A stretch of 60,974 bases of DNA from DATGEP01 sp035310125 (GTDB lineage Bacteria; Chloroflexota; Ktedonobacteria; Ktedonobacterales; JADMIN01), in the NCBI GenBank assembly GCA_035310125.1, contig DATGEP010000161.1:1-60974 (forward strand), given 5' to 3'. The notes under the pieces were generated by a model. The model saw only the letters and a program-made list of their open reading frames with translations, did not search any database and was not told the origin of the DNA. Both the position numbers and the translations under genes were made by a program. Each line of letters opens with the position of its first letter. Position 1 is the first letter of the stretch. This document shows, piece after piece, positions 1 to 8,573 of the stretch.

Positions 1-1058
1 TCTTTCGTGGTGCCGGCGGCTACGTGGCGCGAGCGGGCGCGAACGGGCTTGTGGCCGTTGTGCGCGGCGGCGAGGTGGGATGCGGCGGACGGTGTCTTGG
101 AGCGAGCGACTTTGCCGAAAACGGGTACGCACCAGTCCATATATTCGGCGCGCCGGCCCCGGACCACATCGGCGTAGAGGCGCTGTATCTCAGCGGCAAG
201 CGGGCCGACGTTCCCGGTGCCAATGGGGCGATGGTCTACCTCGACGACGGGGGCAATCTGGGCGCCGGTACCGGTGAAGAAGATTTCGTCGGCGCAGTAG
301 AGCTCGGTGCGGTCAATCTGGCGCTCGCGGGTGATGCGGTCCAGCTCGCGGCGGGCCAGCTGAATGACGGTGTCGCGTGTGACGCCCTGGAGAATATTCT
401 CGGAGGGGGATGGTGTGACCAGCTCATTGTTGAGCAGCAGGAAGATATTCTCGGCGCTGCCTTCGCTCACGTGGCCCTCGGCGGTGAGCATAATAGCTTC
501 GTCGAAGCCATTTTGGAGCGCTTCGGTCTTGGCGAAGGCGCTATTGACGTACGCGCCGGAGATCTTGGCGCGGGCGGGGATCATGTTGTCGTCCACGCGA
601 CGCCAGGAGGAGACGCCGGTTCGCAGGCCGGTGGTGGAGACGTAATCGCCCATAGGGACGGTGTACATGGTGAAGTGGTCGGTGAGGCCGTGCAGCTTGA
701 CGCCGATAATCTCATCCGCTTTGTAGGCGAAGGGGCGGATGTAGCAATTTTCGCGCAGGCCGTTGCGGCGGACGAGCTCGCGGGATATCTCGACCAGCTC
801 ATCCACCGTGTAGGGCAGAGTGAAGTTCATGATGCGGCAGGAGCGTAGCATGCGCTCGAAATGCTCGCGCGCACGGAAGATATACGTCTCCGCCGCTTCG
901 TCGTTCCAATAGCCGCGCAATCCCTCGAAGACGCCGGTCCCGTAGGACAGCGCATGGGTCATCACACCGACATGGGCCTGATCGGCGGGGAGATATTCGC
1001 CGTTTAGGAAGACCACCATATCGGATCGCTGTGAAAGCGCAAGGCTCGACACGCTCAC
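1..1058 (-). CDS. ilvE: Branched-chain amino acid aminotransferase (3' end beyond window)
   Basis: PLP-dependent class IV aminotransferase that interconverts Val, Leu and Ile with their 2-oxo acids. Seen: an N-terminal block LSYGTGVFEGLRGYW, the probable PLP lysine in AKISGAY, a cofactor-binding segment SEGSAENIF, LQGVTRD, and near the end ADEIFFTGTGAQI. The frame stays open to the left edge, so the stop is not seen. The enzyme fold normally ends about 300-310 residues in, near the WCVPVF motif; here about 35 more residues rich in Ala, His, Lys and Arg follow, so the C-terminal tail is unusual. Start: an AGGAGG lies at 1062-1067; GTG 1058 is 3 bases from it and GTG 1052 is 9 bases from it, so 1052 is equally possible. 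A later in-frame ATG is at 1019. Family assignment is firm. Confidence 0.93.
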   Translation of the reverse strand, partial: MSVSSLALSQRSDMVVFLNGEYLPADQAHVGVMTHALSYGTGVFEGLRGYWNDEAAETYIFRAREHFERMLRSCRIMNFTLPYTVDELVEISRELVRRNGLRENCYIRPFAYKADEIIGVKLHGLTDHFTMYTVPMGDYVSTTGLRTGVSSWRRVDDNMIPARAKISGAYVNSAFAKTEALQNGFDEAIMLTAEGHVSEGSAENIFLLLNNELVTPSPSENILQGVTRDTVIQLARRELDRITRERQIDRTELYCADEIFFTGTGAQIAPVVEVDHRPIGTGNVGPLAAEIQRLYADVVRGRRAEYMDWCVPVFGKVARSKTPSAASHLAAAHNGHKPVRARSRHVAAGTTK

Positions 1059-1151
1059 TTGCCTCCTGCGGCGCCTTTGCCGCAATGTGTTCGTCGCCAT
1101 GGGGTACTGCGGACGCCGCCATCGGCGGTCCACATCAACCAGCACTGGGCT

Positions 1152-1185
1152 GGGCGGGCGCGCTTACACTGAGGCTCGCCCGCCC
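1152..1185. other. GC-rich hairpin between arginase and ilvE
   Basis: A nine-base perfect inverted repeat (GGGCGGGCG and CGCCCGCCC) with a 16-base loop lies in the 184-base gap between the arginase stop and the ilvE start. There is no T-tract on either side, so it may be a weak terminator or simply a GC-rich hairpin. Confidence 0.35.
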
Positions 1186-1242
1186 CACCATATCGCACAG
1201 GTTGGGCGGTGTCAAGCTCCAGCGACAGGGCGGCGTGGAGGT

Positions 1243-2136
1243 TTAATAGATGCGTTTACCAACGGCGGAGAGTGCCAGCTCGGTCGCGAGAATGGCTGTA
1301 CGGTTCTCGCGGTCCAGGATGGGGTTGACCTCGACGAGATCGAGGCTGCCAAGCCGGCCGCTGTCCGCGACAAGCTCCATCGCGAGGTGGGCCTCGCGGT
1401 AGGTGATGCCACCGTGCACGGCGGTGCCGACGCCCGGCGCCTCCGAGGGATCTACGACATCCATATCGAAGCTGACGTGTAGCGCGTCCGCGCCGTCCGT
1501 GGCGAGAGCGATAGCCTCGTGGGTGACGTCATCCATGCCGCGCCGATCAATGTCGGTCATGGTGCGCACGTGGACGCCAGCCTGGCGGAGTAGTTTGGTT
1601 TCGCCAGCGTCTAAATCGCGTGCGCCGACGATGACGATGCGGTGCGGGTCCACATGCGGGCCATTGCCGCCGATGTTCACCAGTCGCGGATCACCCAGGC
1701 CGGCGAGCGCCGCCAGGATCATGCCGTGGATGTTGCCGGAGGGGCTGGTATCCGTGGTATTGAAGTCGCCGTGCGCGTCGAACCAGATGACGCCGATCTT
1801 GCCGTAGCCATTGGCCGCACCGCTGACGGAGCCGAGTGAAATGCTATGGTCGCCGCCGAGGATGATGGGGACCGATCCCTGTTTGATGTGAGCTTCGACC
1901 CGGTGGGCGAGCTCGTTGGAGCAGGCGATGATCTGTTCGAGGTATTTCAGGCGTGGATCGCCAGGATTACGGGTCTCCGGCTCCGGTACCTGTATTGAGT
2001 CCAGATTATCCACCTCGTGGCCGAGCGCCTGGAGCTTATCGCTGATATCGGCGTAGCGAATGGCGCTGGGTCCCATGTCCACGCCGCGCCGGTCGGCGCC
2101 GAGGTCCATAGGAACGCCAAGCAGACTGATGTGCAT
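1243..2136 (-). CDS. rocF: Arginase
   Basis: Manganese enzyme that hydrolyses L-arginine to ornithine and urea. All ureohydrolase signatures are visible: GGDHSISLGS, DAHGDFNT, and SFDMDVVDPSEAPG followed by GGITYRE. These supply the His and Asp ligands of the binuclear Mn site. The N-terminus HISLLGVPMDLGADRRGVD is typical of arginase rather than agmatinase. The length, 297 residues, is normal. The start ATG at 2136 follows GAGGAATTC; a longer frame reaches 2289 but its extra residues are not arginase-like. It is co-oriented with ilvE across a 184-base gap, so co-transcription is possible but not shown. Confidence 0.95.
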   Translation of the reverse strand: MHISLLGVPMDLGADRRGVDMGPSAIRYADISDKLQALGHEVDNLDSIQVPEPETRNPGDPRLKYLEQIIACSNELAHRVEAHIKQGSVPIILGGDHSISLGSVSGAANGYGKIGVIWFDAHGDFNTTDTSPSGNIHGMILAALAGLGDPRLVNIGGNGPHVDPHRIVIVGARDLDAGETKLLRQAGVHVRTMTDIDRRGMDDVTHEAIALATDGADALHVSFDMDVVDPSEAPGVGTAVHGGITYREAHLAMELVADSGRLGSLDLVEVNPILDRENRTAILATELALSAVGKRIY

Positions 2137-2328
2137 TGAATTCCTCGTGTCTCTTCTCCGCCAGAGGAGGTCCGGGCGTCGTTGCCCGGCGGTATCGCGT
2201 GATGACGGAGTGGCCAGAGGCCATAGACAAGTATATTCCCGGTTGATAGCGATGTCCACACGAAGGGGCGCCCGACGGCTTCCGCGCACTGCCCGTGTCA
2301 GTGCGCGGAAGCCGACCGCGTGTGCCGC

Positions 2329-3129
2329 TTACCTGGCGATAGCGAACGAATCCGATTTTGTGACGGACTGGCCGTTCCACGCGCCCGTCACCGTCGCGGT
2401 GGCTGTACCAACGCACGAGGTACGCACGAGCCAGCTCCAGGTGTAGTTACCAGCGGCATCGGCGGTGGCGTTGCCATGCAGCCCTTTGGCATAGGTGCCG
2501 TCACAGTAGCGTATGGTGAGGCTGAGCACCGTCTGCGGCAGGGTGTGGACGCAGACCTGGCCCGTGCTGCGGAGACTTCCACTGGCGCAGGTGAAGGTTA
2601 GCGTAAGCGGCTGAGGAGTGGCTGTAGGCCCAGTCGTCACGGTGGGACTCGCCGCTGGCGACGCGCCAGGAGTGCCATTGTGGCCAGTGGTTTGTATCAG
2701 CGAAGAGCCTGTAAGCGATGCGGAGCCGTTCGGGGAGGTAGTAGTCAGGTGCAGCGCAATGCCAGAGGCACTGCCGATCAGCAGGATGAGGAAGGTGGCG
2801 GTGAGCGCCAGCTTTGCCCGCTTCGAGATGCCGCGAAGACGCTGGAAGATCGTGCCGTGCCTTTCCGGCGCGTCTGTGAGGAGCCACGAAGGCGACAGCA
2901 TCTCGTCGCCAGGAATCGGCGGCGATGTGTCCAGCGAGGTGTCGTCGTCGGACAGCCACCCGCGCCCAGACGAGCCGGACTGAGATGGCGTACCTGGCAA
3001 TGGGGGCCAGTCGGGCAGAGGGGGCAAGCCACCGGGCGGCGGCTGACGCGGACCACTCATGCTGCGCCAGGTATCGCCAAGTGTATTCGGACGATTTGCC
3101 GGCTGCTCCTGTCGATCTTTCCAACCCAT
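2329..3129 (-). CDS. Single-pass membrane protein with extracytoplasmic Cys-containing domain, unknown function
   Basis: Not recognised. About 266 residues. Residues 1-100 are a hydrophilic Pro/Gly/Asp-rich cytoplasmic region, followed by basic residues and one membrane helix (LALTATFLILLIGSASGIA, near residues 108-130). Then comes a Ser/Thr/Pro/Gly spacer and a C-terminal domain of about 90 residues with several Cys and Trp residues, probably a beta-rich surface domain. This topology suggests a membrane-anchored surface protein or an anti-sigma-like sensor; no catalytic motif was found. ATG 3129 is chosen because GAGGGA lies 7 bases upstream; an in-frame TTG at 3135 is possible. The next gene upstream (3317-4717) has the same direction. 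Confidence 0.7.
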   Translation of the reverse strand: MGWKDRQEQPANRPNTLGDTWRSMSGPRQPPPGGLPPLPDWPPLPGTPSQSGSSGRGWLSDDDTSLDTSPPIPGDEMLSPSWLLTDAPERHGTIFQRLRGISKRAKLALTATFLILLIGSASGIALHLTTTSPNGSASLTGSSLIQTTGHNGTPGASPAASPTVTTGPTATPQPLTLTFTCASGSLRSTGQVCVHTLPQTVLSLTIRYCDGTYAKGLHGNATADAAGNYTWSWLVRTSCVGTATATVTGAWNGQSVTKSDSFAIAR

Positions 3130-3316
3130 TGCCAATTCCCTCGATCTCTCACTGGTTGTGTGCTACACACATGAGCGATTGTCGTCGCGGTGCCAGGCGC
3201 ACGTTGATCGTCCGGCGTATAGGACGCGTCGTGCGGCGCTGCGCAGCGAAGAACTTTCTGGTAATTTCCCTCCGACGCTTGCCGCGACGATGTATCTACA
3301 GCGGGTCACAGCGGGT

Positions 3317-4717
3317 CTATGCGCCCAGATGACTGCGGTGATAGAGCAGGTACAGCATGAGCACCTGGCGATAATCCTCGATGGTCGGCGCAACTCCAGC
3401 GGTTACGCGGTCGGTCGAGGCGAGGATCCCTTCGGCGATACGCAGGTCCGCCTCGTCCACGAAGCCTGACTGGCGCAACGCATCTATCACCCCTGACGGG
3501 TCGCCGCTCGACGTATGCACACCATAGCTGCGAGCGGCGCGGCGCACATACGCTTCGAGCTGGTAGCGGAGCTGCCAGAAGATGAGCTTGTCGCTGCGTG
3601 TGCCAACTGACTCGGTGGGCCGCGCGCTGGGTGCCGACTGTGCGCCATAGCCATTCGCCGTGAACGGACTGAATTCGCCGGTGCCGCTGGCATGCACGAC
3701 GGGCTGCTCCGATTTGGGCGGATCGGCTGAACGCGCTGTTGCGCGCTCTTCAGCCTCCGGCTCCATATCGCGCAGATAGTCGCCGTAGAGCTGGAAGAGG
3801 TCTTGTGGAAGGTCACGCGCGTTCGCTGGCGTAGGTGGCTCGCTGGCGTGCCGGGCGGGAACGCTCGCGGGAGCCGCCGCGCTCATCGTGGGACGAGCCA
3901 CCACCATCGGTCCAGTCGGGCTATCGCTAATGGAGTCGCCGGCAGCGTAGCTCCTGGATGCGTCGGGCGCGCTGATGGTGCCGGCGCCGCTTATCGCGCC
4001 GAATACGTCCGACTGCGCACCGACCTCTAGCCCGGCAAATGGAGAGTGCGGTCCGCGCGAAGGCATCTCTTGTGCCGGGACAGGAACCGTTAAATCGGTG
4101 GGCGCGGCGGACCACGGACGCGCAGCCAAAGGAGCCGGCGTCACGCTAGCGACGGGCGCTGGCGGAGTCGCTGGACGCGCTGCTGGGGGAGGAGGCAGCG
4201 CGCCGCTGCCCCGGCGCACGAGAATCGCCTCTAACACGCGCGTATTGTGCTCACGATCTTGCCTCAGATGGTGAGGTTGGGCAGCGGGTCCCGACCAGGC
4301 TGGTTGTGCCCGCCGGGTACCAAAAGGCGTCGTCTGTCCGGAGAGGAACGCGAGCAGCCCGCGCTGCACGTCGGCGGCCATACGCGGAGCGCGGGAGCGC
4401 AGCTCTGGGAGCCGTCGCTGCAATCGGGGTTTGGAAAGCGAGGGATTGACTTCGATAAAGCGTAGAATCAACCGCTCAAGGAAGCGCCGTACCTCCGGCG
4501 ATGTGACTTCCGCGCGCTCGATAGGTGTGAAATTGACGGATCGCAGATACTGGTCAATCTCATCGCGCTTCGTGCGGTCGAGCGGGCGCACCATAGACTG
4601 CGCCGCACGGTAGTTGAAAAACGGCGGAAAGGCTACGTGCGCAGCCAGCACCTCGCCAAGCTCAACGCGTAGGTGCTCCATTTGGCGCTGCTCCAGGTCC
4701 CCGACACAGACCCCCAT
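3317..4717 (-). CDS. Uncharacterised protein with conserved ends and a Pro/Ala-rich middle
   Basis: Not recognised. About 466 residues, no membrane helix or signal peptide. The N-terminal ~150 residues look folded and helical, with many Arg, Glu and Leu residues. A long linker rich in Pro, Ala, Ser and Thr covers roughly residues 170-310. The C-terminal ~130 residues again look folded and helical (KLIFWQLRYQLEAYVRR, then IEDYRQVLMLYLLYHR at the very end). The ATG at 4717 has GAGGGAG about 10 bases upstream; the open frame extends to 4966 but then overlaps the divergent glycosyltransferase start. A scaffold or regulatory protein is possible but nothing specific supports it. Confidence 0.65.
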   Translation of the reverse strand: MGVCVGDLEQRQMEHLRVELGEVLAAHVAFPPFFNYRAAQSMVRPLDRTKRDEIDQYLRSVNFTPIERAEVTSPEVRRFLERLILRFIEVNPSLSKPRLQRRLPELRSRAPRMAADVQRGLLAFLSGQTTPFGTRRAQPAWSGPAAQPHHLRQDREHNTRVLEAILVRRGSGALPPPPAARPATPPAPVASVTPAPLAARPWSAAPTDLTVPVPAQEMPSRGPHSPFAGLEVGAQSDVFGAISGAGTISAPDASRSYAAGDSISDSPTGPMVVARPTMSAAAPASVPARHASEPPTPANARDLPQDLFQLYGDYLRDMEPEAEERATARSADPPKSEQPVVHASGTGEFSPFTANGYGAQSAPSARPTESVGTRSDKLIFWQLRYQLEAYVRRAARSYGVHTSSGDPSGVIDALRQSGFVDEADLRIAEGILASTDRVTAGVAPTIEDYRQVLMLYLLYHRSHLGA

Positions 4718-4872
4718 CGAGCGGTAACTCCCTCTTCCCTGGCCTCCGCGCGGCGCGCCAGACTTTCTGTTCCGCGCCAAGTCTACCACGACTGGCCACA
4801 TCTCGAAAAGTCGAGACGACACACGTCCTTCATGTTTCGCCGCGCTGGCGCAACGAGAGCGGTGGCAGTGCG

Positions 4873-4881
4873 TGTTACAAT
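4873..4881 (+). promoter_or_regulatory. Extended -10 promoter candidate for the glycosyltransferase gene
   Basis: TGT-TACAAT matches an extended -10 (TGN-TAnAAT) 75 bases before the ATG at 4956. No good -35 is present at the usual distance. It lies in the divergent 238-base gap between the gene at 3317-4717 and the glycosyltransferase. Confidence 0.4.
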
Positions 4882-4955
4882 CGGTGTGGACCGAGCAGCG
4901 GACCGGGATGGGCCGCGCATGATGCATTGACAGCCGAGGAGTTGGGAAGCGCCAC

Positions 4956-6092
4956 ATGCGGATCACGATAGACTATACAGCGGCCATCACGCAGGGCGCG
5001 GGAATCGGTCGCTATACGCGAAACATCGTCAGCGCCCTGGCGCGGGTAGACACCACCGATTCCTTTACGCTCTTCTCTACTGAGCGGCCCACCTCCGCCC
5101 GTGGCTTCCCAGAATTGCCGCGCATGCAGCCGCGGGTCTTTCCCGCTGGCAACCGCCGTATGACCATCTTCTGGCAGCGGCTGCGTGCGCCGGTTCCCGT
5201 CGAGCTATTCGCGGGGAGCGCGGATGTGTTTCACGGGCCAGATTTCGTCTTGCCACCGCTGCTGGGCACGCCCGCCGTCGTCACCATTCATGATCTGGCT
5301 TTTCTCACTAATCCTGAGTGCGCCCTGCCAAGTCTGGTGCGCTATCTTAGTGCCGCCGTGCCGCGCGCGCTGCGCCGCGCCAGCGCCGTCATCTCCGATT
5401 CCGAGAAAACGGCGCACGATCTGCATACGTTGCTGGGAGTGCCGCGGGAGAAGATCACCGTCATCTACTGCGGCGTGGACCCACTTTTTACGCCACGAGC
5501 TGATGCTGCAGCCGTCAGCGCGCTGCGGCAAAAATATCACTTCAATGCGCCGACAGTGCTGGCGGTCGGCACCATCGAGCCGCGCAAGAACTACGAGCGG
5601 CTGATTGCCGCGTTCGCGCAGGCACGGCGGCACGCTGATGGGCCGCGCACGCTTGTCATCGCGGGGAGGCCGGGCTGGCTCTATGATGGCGTCTTCGCCG
5701 CCGTGGAGACGCTCGGTCTGCGGGACGCCGTGACGTTTTTGGACTACATCCCCGATGCCGAGCTGACCACGCTCTACCACGCGGCGGATGTGCTCGCGAT
5801 GCCTTCCATCTACGAGGGCTTCGGCATACCTATGCTGGAAGCGATGGCTTCTGGCACTCCGGTGGTGTGCAGTGATGGTGGGTCGCTGCCAGAGGTGGCT
5901 GGAGACGCGGCGCTTGTCGTGCCCGTGGAGGATGTGGACGGCCTGGCGGCGGCGCTCGTGCGAGCGGTGAGCGACGCAGATCTGCGCGCCAGTCTGGTAG
6001 CTCGCGGATTAGCGCGCGTCAAGGAGTTCACCTGGGATACCGCCGCCCGCGCGCATGTCCGTGTGTATACCGAGACCGCAAAAAGGAAGTGA
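4956..6092 (+). CDS. GT4-family glycosyltransferase
   Basis: Retaining GT-B glycosyltransferase, 378 residues, of the mannosyltransferase/WbaZ-like type. Seen: the N-terminal GAGIGRYTRN loop, an HDLAF acceptor-side motif, ISDSEKTA, the donor-binding domain VLAVGTIEPRKNYERLI, and the E-x7-E region of the fold (MPSIYEGFGIPMLEAMASGTPVV). The donor sugar is probably GDP- or UDP-linked; neither donor nor acceptor can be read from the sequence. Its stop overlaps the start region of the next gene (the AlkA-like glycosylase), so the two are translationally adjacent although their functions are unrelated. Confidence 0.88.
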   Translation: MRITIDYTAAITQGAGIGRYTRNIVSALARVDTTDSFTLFSTERPTSARGFPELPRMQPRVFPAGNRRMTIFWQRLRAPVPVELFAGSADVFHGPDFVLPPLLGTPAVVTIHDLAFLTNPECALPSLVRYLSAAVPRALRRASAVISDSEKTAHDLHTLLGVPREKITVIYCGVDPLFTPRADAAAVSALRQKYHFNAPTVLAVGTIEPRKNYERLIAAFAQARRHADGPRTLVIAGRPGWLYDGVFAAVETLGLRDAVTFLDYIPDAELTTLYHAADVLAMPSIYEGFGIPMLEAMASGTPVVCSDGGSLPEVAGDAALVVPVEDVDGLAAALVRAVSDADLRASLVARGLARVKEFTWDTAARAHVRVYTETAKRK

Positions 6093-6097
6093 CTGTG

Positions 6098-7078
6098 ATG
6101 GCGAGGCAGAACGAGGCGCCTGATGCAGCGGACGAATTCGAGCTTCGCGCGCTGCCGCCGTTTAGTCTTGAGCGCACCGTAGCCGCGCTACGGAGGCGGC
6201 AAGCTAACCTCATCGAGGTGTATGAGAGCGGCGAATACCGGCGCGTGCTGGCGCTGGATGGCAGGTTACGTCTGCTCGCCGTGCGGCAAAGTGAGGATGA
6301 CGCGGTGCGCGTCCGCGCGCTGGATGGTCCTCTGAGCGCGGAAGAGCGGATGGAAGCGGCGGCGACGCTGGAGCGCATGCTTGGACTCAGTTTCGATCTC
6401 GCACCGATACAGCGAGCTATCAGTGCGGACGAGCGACTGGCGCAGATAATGGCGCAGGTGCCTGGACTTAAGCCACCGGGCTTCGACTCACTCTGGACCA
6501 CGCTGCTCTGCGTTGTGCCGTTTCAGCAAGTGAGCCTGGACGCCGGTATGTCCATCCTCAACCGCCTGGTCGTTGCCACAGGCACTACACTCGAATACGC
6601 TGGCCGGTCGTACTATGCCTTTCCATCCGCCGCGCGTATCGCCGCCGCCGACCCAGATCAGCTGCGCCGGAGTGGGCTGAGTCAGGCCAAAGTACGCACG
6701 CTGATGGGCGCGGCGGAGCAGATCACGAGCGGCGCGCTGAATGAGCGGGACATCTCTTGTCTGGGCGATGCGGAAGCGATACGCTACTTGACCCGGCTCC
6801 CCGGCATCGGTCCCTGGAGTGCACAGATCGTGCTGCTGCGCGGCTTCCGGCGGCTCGGCGTCTTTCCGGCGGGCGATTCCGGCGTCAACGGCACACTGGC
6901 AAAGCTCTTCCAGCTGGATGCCGGACAGGTTGAGGTGCGGCTGCAAGCGCTTGCCAGCGCGCTTGGTCCATGGAAAGGCTACCTGTATTTCCTGCTGCTG
7001 GCGTGGCGACTCATGCAATCCGGCATGCTCAGTCCGGCTCAATCATCACTCGATACGTGGCCGGGCGTTCACTCCTGA
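6098..7078 (+). CDS. AlkA-like DNA-3-methyladenine glycosylase (HhH-GPD superfamily)
   Basis: Probable base-excision-repair glycosylase that removes alkylated purines, 326 residues. Seen: an AlkA-type N-terminal domain, then the HhH-GPD core with the hairpin LTRLPGIGPWSAQIVL and, about 20 residues on, FPAGDSGV, which supplies the catalytic Asp. There is no Cys cluster after the core, so it is not a MutY/Nth 4Fe-4S enzyme. ATG 6098 has AAGGAAG upstream; GTG codons at 6089 and 6095 are in frame. It directly follows the glycosyltransferase. A 12-bp hairpin separates it from the Nudix gene. Confidence 0.88.
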   Translation: MARQNEAPDAADEFELRALPPFSLERTVAALRRRQANLIEVYESGEYRRVLALDGRLRLLAVRQSEDDAVRVRALDGPLSAEERMEAAATLERMLGLSFDLAPIQRAISADERLAQIMAQVPGLKPPGFDSLWTTLLCVVPFQQVSLDAGMSILNRLVVATGTTLEYAGRSYYAFPSAARIAAADPDQLRRSGLSQAKVRTLMGAAEQITSGALNERDISCLGDAEAIRYLTRLPGIGPWSAQIVLLRGFRRLGVFPAGDSGVNGTLAKLFQLDAGQVEVRLQALASALGPWKGYLYFLLLAWRLMQSGMLSPAQSSLDTWPGVHS

Positions 7079-7099
7079 GCTTGTGCCGCTGCCCAACAC

Positions 7100-7134
7100 G
7101 TGACACGATGCTCAGCGTATCGGCATCGTGTCAC
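7100..7134. other. Perfect 12-bp inverted repeat between alkA-like and Nudix genes
   Basis: GTGACACGATGC and its exact complement flank an 11-base loop, 28 bases before the Nudix start. No T-tract follows on the plus strand, so it is a poor intrinsic terminator. It could be an operator or a leader hairpin for the downstream genes. Confidence 0.5.
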
Positions 7135-7161
7135 TCTAGCGGCGGAACGCGGAGGTGAGCC

Positions 7162-7623
7162 ATGGGAAACGAGTCACCCTCTGAGAATCTAGCGCCCACG
7201 CATGTCGTCACCTGCTTCGTGCTGCGCAACACCAATGGGTCGGACGAAGTGCTGCTCGTGCGGCGCAGCGAGCGCGTACGTACGTATCGCGGCGCCTGGG
7301 CGGGGATCAGTGGCTACCTGGAAGCGGGCGTCACGCCACTAGAGCAGGCATATACCGAGCTGCGCGAGGAGACTTCGCTCATGGCGAATGATGTGACGCT
7401 CGTGCGCGAAGGCATCCCCCTTTCGGTTGTGGACGAGCCAAATAAGCTCGCGTGGGTGGTGCATCCGTTTCTCTTTTACCTGCGCTCTGGTGCCGGACTC
7501 ACGACCGACTGGGAGGCAACGGCGCACCAGTGGGTGCGCGCCGATGCGCTGGTGCGGCTTCAGACCGTGCCAAAGCTGGCGGAAGCCTTCGCCGCTGTCT
7601 ATTCCTCTCAGGAACTACGCTGA
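7162..7623 (+). CDS. Nudix hydrolase-like protein with a non-canonical Nudix box
   Basis: 153 residues. Nudix fold seen from the LLVRRSERVRTYRGAWAG strand and the box beginning GYLEAGVTPLEQAYTELREE. Compared with Gx5Ex7REUxEExGU, position 7 is Val instead of Glu, position 15 is Thr instead of Arg, and position 22 is Ser instead of Gly; the metal-binding Glu residues at 16, 19 and 20 remain. Activity on a nucleoside-diphosphate compound is possible but may be altered. The ATG follows GGAGGTGAGCC. Its stop overlaps the ATG of the eIF2B-like gene (TGATG), so the pair is translationally coupled, which suggests a shared role. Confidence 0.88.
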   Translation: MGNESPSENLAPTHVVTCFVLRNTNGSDEVLLVRRSERVRTYRGAWAGISGYLEAGVTPLEQAYTELREETSLMANDVTLVREGIPLSVVDEPNKLAWVVHPFLFYLRSGAGLTTDWEATAHQWVRADALVRLQTVPKLAEAFAAVYSSQELR

Positions 7624-8573
7624 TGGCTGGTGAGCATCCCGAAACGCTGTCTGCTGAGCTGGCGGACATGGTGCAGCGCGTGCGGGACGACCGCGAACAT
7701 GGCGCGAGCTGGCTCGCACACGAGGCCGTGCGCGCGCTGGCAGTGGCAAGCCATCCCGGCGATACACACCACGCTATTGCCAGGCTTGATGCGCTGCATG
7801 CCGCCGCGGCTGCGTTTGTCGCGGCGCGTCCCAGTATGGCCGCCGTGGCAAATTCCGCCGCGCGCGTCTGGGCTGCCGCGTGCCAAAGTGACGCGGCGCC
7901 ACCCGCGCGATTAGACGCCGCGCATGAAGCCGCCCAGACGGTTCTACAGACGTGGGATGACGCCGCGGCGGCAATATATCGCGAGGCGCTGCCGCTCCTT
8001 ACGGGAACCGTCTTCACACACAGCCGGTCCGGTACGGTCGAAGCGGTACTGCGCCACCTGGCGGCGAGCGGCGATGCGAGCAAACATGAAGCATTCGTCA
8101 CCGAATCGCGCCCTGGCGGCGAAGGTGTCGCCCTGGCGCGATCCCTCGCGGCAAGCGGCTGGCATGTGACACTGGTTGCGGATGCCGCGTGCGGACACTT
8201 CGTGGGCGAGGCTAACGTAGTGGTGCTTGGCGCCGACTCCATCCGCGCAGATGGCAGTGTGGTGAACAAGATTGGCTCGTATCCACTGGCGCTCGCCGCG
8301 CGTGCCGCGCAGATGCCTGTCTGTGTTCTCTGCGAGACACGTAAGGTCGCTGCTCCCGATTTTCCACTCGTCTACGAAGAGATGGACCCGCGTGAGATAT
8401 TGCCGGAAGCTACGCCAGGAATCACACCTCGCAACGTTTACTTCGACCGCACACCCAGCGATCTTATTTCCTACATCGTCACCGAACAAGGTGTGCTCGC
8501 GCGTGACGAGGTCCGCCGGCTCTCGGTAGATGCGGGCGCGGCGCTCGATCTGCTCAAAGAGAGGGCGCCATGA
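7623..8573 (+). CDS. eIF-2B alpha/MtnA-fold protein lacking the isomerase Cys
   Basis: 316 residues. The family includes eIF2B regulatory subunits, methylthioribose-1-phosphate isomerase and ribose-1,5-bisphosphate isomerase. Seen: an Ala-rich helical N-terminal half, then the Rossmann-like half with VFTHSRSGTVEAVL, ESRPGGEG, and VVLGADSIRADGSVVNKIG. The isomerases carry Cys in THCxxG; here the position is Ser134, as in eIF2B subunits, while the Asp of GADSI remains. A binding or regulatory role is therefore more likely than isomerase activity (inference). Start ATG 7623 overlaps the Nudix stop; the longer open frame upstream lies inside that gene. The end overlaps the ROK start (ATGA). Confidence 0.85.
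   Translation: MAGEHPETLSAELADMVQRVRDDREHGASWLAHEAVRALAVASHPGDTHHAIARLDALHAAAAAFVAARPSMAAVANSAARVWAAACQSDAAPPARLDAAHEAAQTVLQTWDDAAAAIYREALPLLTGTVFTHSRSGTVEAVLRHLAASGDASKHEAFVTESRPGGEGVALARSLAASGWHVTLVADAACGHFVGEANVVVLGADSIRADGSVVNKIGSYPLALAARAAQMPVCVLCETRKVAAPDFPLVYEEMDPREILPEATPGITPRNVYFDRTPSDLISYIVTEQGVLARDEVRRLSVDAGAALDLLKERAP

Noticed and set aside
24..848. 274-codon plus-strand frame at the left edge
   Set aside because: Antisense shadow of ilvE, whose aminotransferase motifs are clear on the minus strand.
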